Source: Altererythrobacter sp. (GTDB lineage: Bacteria; Pseudomonadota; Alphaproteobacteria; Sphingomonadales; Sphingomonadaceae). Taken from it: a stretch of DNA of 64,000 bases. Where the stretch lies: NCBI GenBank assembly GCA_017308255.1, contig JAFKFN010000003.1, forward strand, positions 1 to 64,000, given 5' to 3'. The position numbers and the translations under genes are program-made. Below the pieces are notes generated by a model. That model saw only the letters and a list, made by a program, of their open reading frames with translations. It was not told the DNA's origin and made no database searches. Positions 15,578 through 24,015 of this stretch are shown in pieces; the first letter of the stretch is position 1; each line of letters starts with the position of its first letter.

Positions 15578-17140
15578 ATGAACCAGGCGGAGCAGGATCG
15601 GGCGGAAAGGATCGAGCTCGCGCACGAGCCGGACTTCGCGCTGGGCCGGTTGACGGTGATGCCGTCACGCCGCGAGCTGGTCTGCCAGGATGGCCGGTCA
15701 GAGGTGCTTCAGCATCGGGTGATGCAGGTCCTGATCGCGCTCGTCCGGGCGAACGGCCGGATCGTGACGCGGGACGAGCTTACGCAGGCGTGCTGGGACG
15801 GCCGGGTGGTGGGCGAAGACGCGATCAACCGCGTCATCTCCCAGCTCCGCAAAGTGGCGGAGGGCACGGGGGCGGGCTCCTTCCGGATCGAGACGATCCC
15901 CAAGATCGGCTATCGTCTGATCGCGGAACACGGCGGCATCACCGCGCCCGCGCATGAAACGCGCCCCGCCAGGCACGCCGCGCGGCCGAACCGCCGCGCC
16001 TTTGCGCTGGGCGTCGCCGCCGCGCTGCTGGCCGCCGCCGGGGGCGGTGCGCTGCTTTACCGGCGATCCGCCGGCCAGACCCCTTCGCCGGAAGTGGACC
16101 GGCTGATGGCCCAGGCCTGGCAGGAATGGAACCAGGGCTCGCGCGAAGGCCTGAGCCAGGCAATCGGCCTCTATCGCCATGTCACGGAGATCGCGCCGGG
16201 CTATGCCGACAGCTGGGGCCTGCTTGGCTGCTGCTATGCCGATGCCGCGCACGGCGCGCCGCAGGCCGAGCGCGAGGCGCTGCGCGAACGCTCGATCGCC
16301 GCCGGGCGCCAGGCCCTGCGGCTCGATTCCCATAACGCCTATGGCCGGGCGGCGATCGCCTTCGCCCGGCCGATCAGGGGCAACTGGCTGGCGATGGAGC
16401 AGGGTTTCCGCCAGGCCTTGCGTGACCAGCCCGATAAAGTGCTGGTGCGGCACGGGCTCGGCGTCTCGCTGGCGCGCGTCGGGCGGCTGGCCGAAGCCGC
16501 CGCGGAGTTCGACCAGCTGCCGGACTATCGCCTCGTGCCCGGCCATTTCGGCGGCTATATCATGACGCTGTGGGCCGCCGGCCGGATCGAGGATGCGGAA
16601 CGGCTGGCGGCGGATGCGGCGCATATCTATCCCAGCCACCCGGCCCTGTGGTTCCCGCGCTTCGACATGGCGATGTACGGCGGCCGCACCAGCGCGGCGA
16701 TCGCCCAGCTGCAGGACGCGGCCAACCTGCCTTCCAGCCTTGGCCAGGCGGATCTGGACCAGCTCGCCGCCGTGGCCAGGGCGATCGCCAGCCGCGATCC
16801 CGCGGCAATCGATGCGGTGATGGCCGTCCAGATGCGGCTCGCGCGGCTGGATGCCGGGGCGGCGGCCGATGCCATGCAATATGCCAGCGCCCTCGGCCGC
16901 CTGGACGAAGCCTTCGCCGTGGCCGAAGCCTTCTATTTCTCGCGCGGCTTCACCGTGCCCGATGGCCAGGATCGGACCGGGGCCGAACCCGATCTGGCCA
17001 GCCGGAACACCGTGTCCCTGTTCCTGCCCCCGATGCGCGTCATGCGCGCGGACCCGCGCTTCGGCGGCCTGGTCCGCGAAATCGGCCTGGAACGCTATTG
17101 GCGCGAGGCCGGCGTCCAGCCGGACTATCGCCGGGCCTGA
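15578..17140 (+). CDS. CadC-like membrane regulator: winged helix, one TM helix, TPR sensor domain
   Basis: This 520-residue protein begins with an OmpR/ToxR-type winged helix (about residues 20-115; FALGRLTVMPSRRELV, VMQVLIALVRANGRIVTRDEL, INRVISQLRK, wing ETIPKIGYRLI). A transmembrane segment (about 140-158, AFALGVAAALLAAAGGGALLY) follows, then a TPR-like helical domain of roughly 350 residues outside the membrane (WGLLGCCYADA, ALRLDSHNAYGRAAIAFA, and further repeats). It has no receiver domain, so signalling should pass directly across the membrane as in CadC/ToxR. The ATG at 15578 has AGAGGGG upstream. The next three genes in the same direction share 11-bp-spaced ATCAGG arrays, which are candidate binding sites for this protein. 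Confidence 0.9.
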   Translation: MNQAEQDRAERIELAHEPDFALGRLTVMPSRRELVCQDGRSEVLQHRVMQVLIALVRANGRIVTRDELTQACWDGRVVGEDAINRVISQLRKVAEGTGAGSFRIETIPKIGYRLIAEHGGITAPAHETRPARHAARPNRRAFALGVAAALLAAAGGGALLYRRSAGQTPSPEVDRLMAQAWQEWNQGSREGLSQAIGLYRHVTEIAPGYADSWGLLGCCYADAAHGAPQAEREALRERSIAAGRQALRLDSHNAYGRAAIAFARPIRGNWLAMEQGFRQALRDQPDKVLVRHGLGVSLARVGRLAEAAAEFDQLPDYRLVPGHFGGYIMTLWAAGRIEDAERLAADAAHIYPSHPALWFPRFDMAMYGGRTSAAIAQLQDAANLPSSLGQADLDQLAAVARAIASRDPAAIDAVMAVQMRLARLDAGAAADAMQYASALGRLDEAFAVAEAFYFSRGFTVPDGQDRTGAEPDLASRNTVSLFLPPMRVMRADPRFGGLVREIGLERYWREAGVQPDYRRA

Positions 17141-17150
17141 CCCGCGCGGA

Positions 17151-17189
17151 AATCGGGCCGCGCCGCCCAGAAATCAGGCGCGCATCAGG
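17151..17189 (+). promoter_or_regulatory. ATCAGG array A, upstream of the small lipoprotein gene
   Basis: ATCAGG occurs at 17173-17178 and 17184-17189, exactly 11 bp apart, with a related ATCGGG at 17152-17157, about two helical turns upstream. The first full hexamer is 113 bp before the lipoprotein start. The same design precedes the next two genes. It is a candidate operator for the adjacent winged-helix regulator. Confidence 0.6.
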
Positions 17190-17285
17190 TTCCGCTCCTC
17201 GCGCGCCCAGCTCGAAGCTGGGATGAATCGCGCCCACGGCCGCCGTGCGCTCATGGGCCGGCGGCATGCCTGGCGGGGAGGAGGA

Positions 17286-17699
17286 ATGATCCGCAAGACG
17301 ATCGCGGGCGCGCTGCTGCTGGGCCTTGCGGCCGGCTGCCACGGCGGGGATACTTCCAGGGCAATGCCTCGGCTCGCCGGCCCCGCCGGCATCGCCCGCG
17401 CCGCCGAATGCCATGCCGCGCTGCAAGCGCTCGCCGATGCCTATTCGCGGCTGGCCGAACGAAGCAGCGGGGCCGAGCGCGGCCGGCTGGCCAACCAGGC
17501 GATCGAGCGCGAGCTGGACGCGGCGGCCTATCGCCTGGAGGCAGACCGGATCGGCGCCGAGATCGGATATAGTGGGGCGCAAGTGGATCGGCTGCTGATC
17601 GACGCCGCGCGCGAGCGGCAGGCCCGGCCGCCTGACACCTCCGCCGGCGAACTCGCCCGCCAGCCCGAGCGCTGCCCACCCCCGGAGCCGGGCGCCTGA
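17286..17699 (+). CDS. Small lipoprotein of unknown function
   Basis: This 137-residue protein has a lipoprotein signal peptide (GALLLGLAAGC, Cys near residue 18). The mature part is helical and charged (CHAALQALADAYSRLAERS, then AIERELDAAAYRLEADRIGAEIGY) and ends in a Pro-rich tail with a Cys (PERCPPPEPGA). The start at 17286 is strongly supported by GGGGAGGAGGA. I do not recognise the family. It follows the CadC-like regulator on the same strand, 145 bp after its stop, with its own array A upstream, so it is probably under separate regulated transcription. Confidence 0.78.
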   Translation: MIRKTIAGALLLGLAAGCHGGDTSRAMPRLAGPAGIARAAECHAALQALADAYSRLAERSSGAERGRLANQAIERELDAAAYRLEADRIGAEIGYSGAQVDRLLIDAARERQARPPDTSAGELARQPERCPPPEPGA

Positions 17700-17715
17700 C
17701 GGCGGGGAGCCGGCG

Positions 17716-17765
17716 GCATCGGCTGAAGATCAGGCCGATCAGCCGGAAATCGCCTGCGGATCAGC
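17716..17765 (+). promoter_or_regulatory. ATCAGG array B, upstream of the first PEPxxWA-CTERM gene
   Basis: Hexamers of the form ATC(A/G)(G/C)(G/C) start at 17718, 17729, 17738, 17749 and 17760, so three of the four steps are 11 bp and one is 9 bp. The 20-mer GCATCGGCTGAAGATCAGGC at 17716-17735 recurs with one mismatch in array C. The core ATCAGG is 114 bp before the start codon of the following gene. Confidence 0.65.
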
Positions 17766-17842
17766 TTCCCGTCCTGTCGGCAAGGCCACGGCCCCGGCAC
17801 GATGACGGGCCTGCTTGAAAAAGCTGAACAAGGAGAAACTCG

Positions 17843-18448
17843 ATGAAAGCCCTGCTTGCCCCGTTACTGGCCATCCCGCTGGCGATCCTCTCCACACCGG
17901 CGAGCGCGGGCCTGCTCGGCCAGCACGTCACCGTCGACGCCCGCTGGTCCGACATAGACACCGTGGACGAGATTCTCGGCAGCGGAACGGTCGGCGCGGG
18001 CGGCTACACCGCCGCTCTCGCCAATCTCGGGATCACGGTGTCCGATACGCAGATCACCATCCAGCCTTTGAGCGATCCCGGACTGGCCTTCTATCCCTCG
18101 ACCGGTTTCAGCGGAGTGGGCATCACCCAGACCGGCGCGTTCCCTTCGATGATCACGGGCTTTTCAGTGAACCCGCTGACCCATGTCTATGACAGCGCCT
18201 ACAACTACACCTTCGATCCGGCGCGGGTCTCGTTCGACGCCGCGCACCTGTTCATCAACCTGCAGGACCTGCACATATTGACGAATGCCGATCCGTGGCC
18301 GGATGACAGGATCGTGCTCGACCTCCAGTTCGCATCCACGGCGGTCCCCGAACCGGCCACCTGGGCCATGATGATCCTCGGCTTCGGTGCGATCGGCCTT
18401 ACGCTGCGCCGCCGGCACGCCGGCTTGCCGGCCATGCGGATCGCCTAG
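17843..18448 (+). CDS. PEPxxWA-CTERM-anchored exported protein
   Basis: This 201-residue protein has a signal peptide ending at TPASAG, a beta-rich body of about 150 residues with many short hydrophobic strands, and a C-terminal sorting signal: VPEPATWA, a hydrophobic helix (MMILGFGAIGLTL) and an RRR stop-transfer cluster. Such signals are processed by exosortase-type enzymes, which are not encoded in this window. The ATG follows AAGGAGAAACTCG. The body shows no motif I recognise. It shares the upstream array and the anchor with the next gene, so both are probably co-regulated surface proteins. Confidence 0.9.
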   Translation: MKALLAPLLAIPLAILSTPASAGLLGQHVTVDARWSDIDTVDEILGSGTVGAGGYTAALANLGITVSDTQITIQPLSDPGLAFYPSTGFSGVGITQTGAFPSMITGFSVNPLTHVYDSAYNYTFDPARVSFDAAHLFINLQDLHILTNADPWPDDRIVLDLQFASTAVPEPATWAMMILGFGAIGLTLRRRHAGLPAMRIA

Positions 18449-18502
18449 CGGCAGCGGTCTTCACGCGCCGGGCAGCGATGCGCCGCCCGCGCCGAAGTGG
18501 CC

Positions 18503-18541
18503 GCATCGGCTGAAAATCAGGCGAAGATCAGGATTTCATCC
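18503..18541 (+). promoter_or_regulatory. ATCAGG array C, upstream of the second PEPxxWA-CTERM gene
   Basis: ATCGGC (18505), ATCAGG (18516), ATCAGG (18527) and a weaker ATCCTT (18538) follow one another at exactly 11-bp steps. GCATCGGCTGAAAATCAGGC at 18503-18522 matches array B at 19 of 20 positions. The first ATCAGG is 107 bp before the chosen start codon of the next gene. Confidence 0.65.
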
Positions 18542-18622
18542 TTTCGGCACGGGCCAATCCGGGTTCCCTTCGCTTCCATCGCGCCACGACAGCACTGATC
18601 GTCTCAAAAAAGGGGTTTGATG

Positions 18623-19804
18623 ATGAAGACCATCCATCTCGCGCTCGCAACCGCCGCCCTGGCCGCCCTGGCCGCGCCCGCGGAAGCGACCGTGCCCGTG
18701 TATTATTCGGTGACCGATCTCGGCTCGCTCGGCGGCACGTTCAGCGAAGCGAACGACATCAACGACCTGGGCCAGGTCGTCGGCAAGAGTGTGACGGCCG
18801 CCGGCGCGAGCCGCGGATTCTTCTGGGACAGCAGCACCGGGATGATCGACCTGGGCGTGCTGGGCAGCAATTCGGCCGCCTCCACCGCTGCCTTCGCCCT
18901 CAACAACAATGGCCAGGTCGTGGGGCAGAGCGGCACCCTTGGCGACTATCATGCCTTCGTATGGACAAGCGCCGCGGGAATGGCCGCCATAGGCGAACTG
19001 CCGGGAGACAGATGGAGCATAGCGAACGATATCAACGATGCGGGCCAGATCGTGGGCGTGAGCGAATTTGTGGGCAACGGCTACAACACCAGCCATCCGT
19101 TTCTCTGGACGCCGGGCGAAGGCATGGTCAATCCGGGCGACAAGACGGGCGGTGTGGCGCGGGGCATCAACGCCACCGGCATCGCCGCAGGTGAAAGCGG
19201 CTCCGAGGCCATCCTCTATTTCGGGGGCTATGCCTTCGAGATGGGCTTTCTTCCCGGAGACGTGGAAAGCGACGCCCTGGCCATCAACGATTCCTGGCAG
19301 GTTGTGGGGGGCAGCAGCACAGGAGGGTTTTTCGGCGGCAGCCCGCAGGCCTTCCTGTGGACCGCGGCAAACGGCATGACCAGCCTCGGCAACCTCACGC
19401 CCGGCGATCCACACGGGCAAAGCCTGGCCAAGGACATCAACAACTTGGGGCAAGTGGTCGGCTGGAGCTACCTGTCGATGCTGGATGCCGATCACGCCTT
19501 TCTGTGGGACAGCAGCACCGGGATGATCGACCTCAATACCCTGATCGATCCGCTGGGCGGCTGGACCTTGAGCGCCGCGAACGGGATCAACGAGCTGGGG
19601 CAGATCGTGGGCTACGGCTATTCGAACAGCGATCCGAGCATCCGCCGCGCTTTCCTGCTGACGCCGCAGGATGCCTGGCCCGATCCGGTCGCGTCCGTTC
19701 CAGAGCCAGCCACATGGGCGCTGATGATCCTGGGTTTCGCCGCCGTGGGCTTCCAGATGCGCCGCCGCACCGAGCCCGCGCGGGTAATGGTGTCCTGGGC
19801 GTGA
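18623..19804 (+). CDS. HAF-repeat protein with PEPxxWA-CTERM anchor
   Basis: This 393-residue protein has a signal peptide ending at APAEA, then seven imperfect repeats of about 45-50 residues whose core reads IND(L/A)GQ(V/I)VG followed by a FLW(D/T) strand, the pattern of extracellular HAF-repeat beta-propeller-like proteins. The C-terminus has VPEPATWA, a hydrophobic helix (LMILGFAAVGF) and MRRR. Two ATGs are adjacent; the one at 18623 is better spaced from AAGGGG than that at 18620. It should be displayed on or released from the cell surface. The repeat class is known, but its ligand or partner is not. Confidence 0.9.
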   Translation: MKTIHLALATAALAALAAPAEATVPVYYSVTDLGSLGGTFSEANDINDLGQVVGKSVTAAGASRGFFWDSSTGMIDLGVLGSNSAASTAAFALNNNGQVVGQSGTLGDYHAFVWTSAAGMAAIGELPGDRWSIANDINDAGQIVGVSEFVGNGYNTSHPFLWTPGEGMVNPGDKTGGVARGINATGIAAGESGSEAILYFGGYAFEMGFLPGDVESDALAINDSWQVVGGSSTGGFFGGSPQAFLWTAANGMTSLGNLTPGDPHGQSLAKDINNLGQVVGWSYLSMLDADHAFLWDSSTGMIDLNTLIDPLGGWTLSAANGINELGQIVGYGYSNSDPSIRRAFLLTPQDAWPDPVASVPEPATWALMILGFAAVGFQMRRRTEPARVMVSWA

Positions 19805-19816
19805 TCGCCTAGCTCC

Positions 19817-19894
19817 CATTGCGAGGAGCGTAGCGACCGAGCAATCCAGGGCGACAGGCAATACGCCCTGGATTGCATCGCTACGCTCGCAATG
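19817..19894. repeat. Dispersed-type palindromic repeat
   Basis: The left arm (19817-19853, beginning CATTGCGAGGAGCGTAGCGA) and the right arm (19864-19894, ending CGCTACGCTCGCAATG) are reverse complements apart from a few extra bases in the left arm; GCAATCCAGGGCG pairs with CGCCCTGGATTGC. This CATTGCGAG...GCAATCCAG type of palindrome is found in many copies in alphaproteobacterial genomes. It lies just after the HAF-repeat gene and may also act as a terminator. Confidence 0.75.
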
Positions 19895-20336
19895 ACGAGT
19901 GTTTCAGACGACGATGATCGCGCTTTAACCTCCATCCCGGCCGCTCTGCTCGGGGCGGATGAGGGGCGATTCGCGCCTGCGAAACCCGCGAATGGGGCGC
20001 CCCTGCCCTCCGGTTCCGCCATTGAGCGCAGGTCCGCCGCGTTTCGCCGTGTCCGGCCCTTGCCCCGGCTGGTTACGCCTGCCCGGCGCGCTATTTGGCC
20101 GGGGAGCCGCAATTTCTCGCGGCTGTCACGGCGTTGTCATTTGCGGTAAGCAAAGGGCTTCGCGGAGGGCGCGGTGATTCAGCGTGTTTTCGAGTACGGT
20201 CGCTGTTCCGGCAAAGCTGGAAGGCGAACCCTTGCGAACAGCCGATTTACGGCGTTTACCCATATTTTGTTAACCAGTCTTGTTTAGCCGAAAGTCAGCA
20301 CAGGTTGGGGGGCAGCGGACGCAGCCGGAGGCTAGG
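19895..20336. other. Non-coding region before the T4SS operon
   Basis: About 440 bp without a convincing gene. Short open frames here lack ribosome-binding sites and recognisable sequence. The last 70 bp become AT-rich (CATATTTTGTTAACCAGTCTTG around 20260-20285), which is where the promoter for the virB operon most likely lies. Confidence 0.5.
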
Positions 20337-20945
20337 GTGATTCTGCGATTGGCGATTGCTGCTGTTGGACTGTCCCTGGCCCTGCCGGCCCATGCCGACG
20401 TGCTCGAAATAGGCGCCGATGGCGCCGCGCGCTGGATCGGTTCGGCCCAGGCCGCGCCAGTGGCCAGCGCCGCCGTCGCATTGCCGCAGGTTCCCGATGA
20501 TCTCGTGGTTCCCGATCGCGCCTTGGCCCCTTCCACCAGCCGTGTGGCGGTGCCGGCGGCCTATTCCGCCAAGGTGGAGGAGCTGGCCGCGCGCTACGAC
20601 CTCAGCCCCGCGCTGATCGAGGCCCTGGTATGGCAGGAAAGCCGCTGGCGCGCCGGCGCGGTGTCGCCGGTGGGCGCGCGCGGGCTGGCCCAGCTCATGC
20701 CGGGCACCGCGCGCGATCTGGGCGTCAATCCCGACGATCCCTTCGCCAACCTCGAAGGGGGCGCCCGCTACTTGCGCGAACAGCTCGATCGGTTCGACGG
20801 TGATCTCGAAAAGGCGCTGGCCGCCTATAATGCCGGCCCCGGCCGCGTGGTGGCCGCCGGCGGAATCCCGCGCATCCGCGAGACCCAGACTTACGTGTCG
20901 TCCGTCATCGGGCGGCTGTCCGACCATTCCCGGAGTTCCGAATAA
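20337..20945 (+). CDS. virB1: VirB1-type lytic transglycosylase
   Basis: This 202-residue protein starts with GTG, 5 nt after GGAGG, which places a signal peptide (ending at PAHAD) at its N-terminus. The C-terminal half is an SLT-type transglycosylase domain (about 75-190): the catalytic Glu in LVWQESRWRAGA, then GARGLAQLMPGTARDLGV, NLEGGARYLREQL and AAYNAGPGRV. It would cut peptidoglycan to let the secretion channel through. It is the first gene of a tightly packed operon with virB2 starting at its stop codon. Confidence 0.9.
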   Translation: MILRLAIAAVGLSLALPAHADVLEIGADGAARWIGSAQAAPVASAAVALPQVPDDLVVPDRALAPSTSRVAVPAAYSAKVEELAARYDLSPALIEALVWQESRWRAGAVSPVGARGLAQLMPGTARDLGVNPDDPFANLEGGARYLREQLDRFDGDLEKALAAYNAGPGRVVAAGGIPRIRETQTYVSSVIGRLSDHSRSSE

Positions 20946-21248
20946 ATGCGCCTGCTTTCCCGTTTCGCCGGCCTCGCCGCGCTGTTCCTTCCCGCCGCCG
21001 CGCATGCGCAAGGCGTCGATCCTGCGGGCTCCGGCCCGATCGTCGGCGCGCTCAGCTGGCTTCAGGGCACCCTGCTCGGCAACGTAGCCACGGCCGTGGC
21101 AGTGATGGCCGTGGCCGCCGTCGGCTTCATGATGCTGACCGGGCGGATGAACTGGCGCTTCGGCGCCACCGTGATCATCGGCTGCTTCATCCTGTTCGGC
21201 GCGGCTTCGATCGTCGGCGGGATCCAGTCCGTCGCGGCGGTGGGCTGA
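20946..21248 (+). CDS. virB2: VirB2-type pilin
   Basis: This 100-residue protein has a signal peptide ending at AHAQ and two hydrophobic helices (NVATAVAVMAVAAVGFMML and TVIIGCFILFGAASIVGG) joined by a short polar loop (TGRMNW), the pattern of TrbC/VirB2 pilins. It starts immediately after the virB1 stop. In T4SS it is the major pilus or channel subunit. Size and position support the call. Confidence 0.9.
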   Translation: MRLLSRFAGLAALFLPAAAHAQGVDPAGSGPIVGALSWLQGTLLGNVATAVAVMAVAAVGFMMLTGRMNWRFGATVIIGCFILFGAASIVGGIQSVAAVG

Positions 21249-21254
21249 GCGGCG

Positions 21255-21536
21255 ATGAACCTCGTCCGCCACCCCGTGCATCGCGCGCTGACCCGGCCGC
21301 AGATGTTCGCGGGCGTCACTTACAACTATTTCATCATCAACGCCGCGGTGACCACCGAGCTGTTCCTGATCACGGGCAGTTTCCTGGCCTTGCCGGCGGC
21401 GCTGGTGATGCACGGCATCGGCTATTTCGCCTGCCTGCGCGAGCCGCGCGTGTTCGATTTGTGGATTACCAAGGTCAGCAAGTGCCCGCGCGTGAAGAAT
21501 TTCAAGCGCTGGGGCTGCAACAGTTACGCCGCCTGA
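21255..21536 (+). CDS. virB3: VirB3 inner-membrane protein
   Basis: This 93-residue protein begins with the family signature VRHPVHRALTRPQMFAGV, followed by a pair of membrane segments (YNYFIINAAVTTELFLITGSF and LPAALVMHGIGYFACL) and a short cytoplasmic end (EPRVFDLW). It sits 6 bp after virB2 and 37 bp before virB4, its usual partner at the inner-membrane complex. Confidence 0.92.
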   Translation: MNLVRHPVHRALTRPQMFAGVTYNYFIINAAVTTELFLITGSFLALPAALVMHGIGYFACLREPRVFDLWITKVSKCPRVKNFKRWGCNSYAA

Positions 21537-21573
21537 GCGACGCCGCCCGGCCTGGGCGGGAGGGAGCATCGAG

Positions 21574-24015
21574 ATGAATACCAAGGGCCGCAAGTGGCAT
21601 CTGGGGGCCGCCGCGTGGAGCGCCAGGGAAGCGCACGCCGGCGATCGCCTGCCTTATGCCCGGCTACTCGATCCCAACACGCTGCTGCTGCGCGACGGCT
21701 CGCTGATGAGCGCGCTGCAAGTGCCCGGCCTGTTGTTCGAGACCGAGGATACCGAAGCGCTAAATGCCCACGCGGCCACGCGCGAGGTCATGCTGCGGTC
21801 CAACCTCGATGCGCGCTTCGTGATGTACCACCACGTGATCCGCCGCCGGGTGAACGTGGAGCTGGAGGCAAGCTTCGACGATCCGCTCTCCGCCCATATC
21901 GACCGGCGCTGGCGCGAAAAGCTCGCCCGCGATCCGCTGTTCGTGAACGACCAGTTCGTCACTCTCGTCCGCCGCCCGCCGCGCGGCAAGGCGGGCCTGG
22001 CGGAACGGACCGGCAAGTTCTTCCGCCGGCGGGGCAGCGACGATGTGGAAGCGGACCCGCGCGAATTGCGCTCCCTTCGCGCCGCGATCCAGGCGCTGGC
22101 CGCCTCGCTGGGCGAATATGGCGCGCAGCCGCTCGGTGATTATGTCGGCCCCAGCGGCCGCATCAACAACGAGCTGCTGGAACTGCTGTCCGCGCTCTAC
22201 AATGGCGAGATGCGCCCGGTCCGCCGCCCGGACGACGAAACCGATATCGGCCGCATGCTGCCTTATCGCCGCGCCAGCTTCGGCCTCGACGCGATGGAGC
22301 TGCGCGGCGCGGGCGCCACGGATTTCTCCTCCATCCTCAGCCTCAAGGATTATCCCGACGCCACCTCGCCGGGCCTGCTCGACGCCATGCTGCGCCTGCC
22401 GTTCGAGCTGACGGTGACGGAAAGCTTCGCCCCGCAGGAACGGCAGACAGCGCGCGAGCGTATGGACCTGGCTCTGCGCCGCCTGCGCTCGGCCGACGAG
22501 GAAGCGATGGCAGAGCGGGCCGACATGCTGGCCGCGCGCGACGATCTCGGCAGCGGCTCGGTCGCGTTCGGCGATCATCACCTGAGCGTGCTGGTACGCG
22601 AGCGTGACCTGGCCCGGCTGGACGATGCGAGCGCCGCCGTCGCCGCCGCGCTGGCCGATTCCGGTGCGATCGTGGTGCGCGAAGACACCAATCTGGAACC
22701 GGCGTTCTGGGGCCAGTTCCCCGGCAACGAAAGCTATCTGGTGCGCCGGGCGATGATCTCCACCGCCAACATGGCCAGCTTCGGCTCGCTCCACGGCTTC
22801 GCGCTCGGCCAGGCCGAGGGCAATCACTGGGGCGACGCGGTGACCCTGCTGGAAACGACCAGCGCGACGCCGTTCTTCTTCAACTTCCACAGCGGCGATC
22901 TCGGTAATTTCTCGGTGATCGGCCCTTCGGGCTCGGGCAAGACGGTGGTGATGAACTTCCTCGCCGCCCAGGCGCAGAAGTTCAGCCCGCGCACGATCCT
23001 GTTCGACAAGGATCGCGGCGCGGAACTGTTCGTGCGCGGGATCGGCGGCCGCTATGACCGGATCGTCCCCGGCGAGCTGACCGGGTTCAACCCCCTGGCG
23101 CTGCCCGACACGGCGACCAACCGCGCGTTCCTGCGCGATTGGCTGGGGGTGCTGCTCCAGGCCCAGGGGCCGGAGGAACTGGCCACGATCGCCGGGGCGG
23201 TGGACGCGGCTTATGCCAATGCACCCTCGCTGCGCCGCCTGCGCTTCTTCCGCGAATTGCTGTCGGGCTCGCGCCGGCCCCAGCCGGGCGACCTGGCCGA
23301 CCGGCTCAATGCCTGGATCGAGTTCGGCGAGCACGGCTGGCTGTTCGACAACGCGGCCGACCGGCTGGACCTGTCCACCCGGGTCATGGGCTTCGACATG
23401 ACGGCGCTGCTGGAGAACCCCCGGCTGCGCACGCCGGTGATGATGTACCTGTTCCACCGGATCGAGGAACGGCTGGACGGCCACCCGACGATGATCCTGA
23501 TCGACGAGGGCTGGAAGGCGCTCGACGACGAGGTCTTCGCCGCCCGCATCCGTGACTGGCTGAAGACGCTGAGGAAGCGCAACGCCCTGGTCGGCTTCGC
23601 CACCCAGTCCGCGCGGGACGCGCTCGACAGCCGGATCGCCACCGCCCTGGTCGAACAGACCGCCACCATGGTGTTCATGCCCAATGCCCGCGCCCGCGCG
23701 GAAGACTATTGCCACGGCTTCGGCCTGACGGAGCACGAGCTGGCGCTGATCCGCTCGCTGCCGGCGCACAGCCGCGCCTTCCTGGTGCGCCAGCCCGATG
23801 CCAGCGTGGTCGTGCGGCTCGATCTTTCCGGCGCGCCGGAAGTGCTGACGATCCTGTCCGGCCGCGAAAGCGCGGTGCGGCGGCTGGACTTGCTGCGCGA
23901 AGCAGTGGGTGACGATCCTGCGGCCTGGTATCCGGCGCTGACCGGGCGGGCCTGGCCCGGCACGAAATGCGCTGACGAGCATGGCGAGTTCCGCGCCTGG
24001 GAGGCGGCGGAATGA
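21574..24015 (+). CDS. virB4: VirB4 secretion ATPase
   Basis: This 813-residue protein has the VirB4/TrbE layout: an N-terminal domain (about 1-420) that docks to the membrane complex, then a RecA-like ATPase with Walker A GPSGSGKTVV (about residue 450) and Walker B MILIDEGWKAL (about residue 640), plus FATQSARDALDS. The length is normal for the family. It energises substrate transport and pilus assembly. GGGAGGGAG precedes the ATG, and its stop overlaps virB6 (ATGA). Confidence 0.96.
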   Translation: MNTKGRKWHLGAAAWSAREAHAGDRLPYARLLDPNTLLLRDGSLMSALQVPGLLFETEDTEALNAHAATREVMLRSNLDARFVMYHHVIRRRVNVELEASFDDPLSAHIDRRWREKLARDPLFVNDQFVTLVRRPPRGKAGLAERTGKFFRRRGSDDVEADPRELRSLRAAIQALAASLGEYGAQPLGDYVGPSGRINNELLELLSALYNGEMRPVRRPDDETDIGRMLPYRRASFGLDAMELRGAGATDFSSILSLKDYPDATSPGLLDAMLRLPFELTVTESFAPQERQTARERMDLALRRLRSADEEAMAERADMLAARDDLGSGSVAFGDHHLSVLVRERDLARLDDASAAVAAALADSGAIVVREDTNLEPAFWGQFPGNESYLVRRAMISTANMASFGSLHGFALGQAEGNHWGDAVTLLETTSATPFFFNFHSGDLGNFSVIGPSGSGKTVVMNFLAAQAQKFSPRTILFDKDRGAELFVRGIGGRYDRIVPGELTGFNPLALPDTATNRAFLRDWLGVLLQAQGPEELATIAGAVDAAYANAPSLRRLRFFRELLSGSRRPQPGDLADRLNAWIEFGEHGWLFDNAADRLDLSTRVMGFDMTALLENPRLRTPVMMYLFHRIEERLDGHPTMILIDEGWKALDDEVFAARIRDWLKTLRKRNALVGFATQSARDALDSRIATALVEQTATMVFMPNARARAEDYCHGFGLTEHELALIRSLPAHSRAFLVRQPDASVVVRLDLSGAPEVLTILSGRESAVRRLDLLREAVGDDPAAWYPALTGRAWPGTKCADEHGEFRAWEAAE

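Noticed and set aside
19892-20149. Short open frame after the palindromic repeat
   Set aside because: No ribosome-binding site, and the protein sequence is Arg/Pro/Ala-rich as expected from non-coding high-GC DNA.
20260-20286. TTAACC...TTTA considered as a CtrA binding site before the virB operon
   Set aside because: The spacing between the half-sites is 9, not 7, and the second half is imperfect.
21760-23982. A 740-codon open frame on the minus strand opposite virB4
   Set aside because: Same reason: biased composition and no motif, while the plus strand encodes an intact VirB4.
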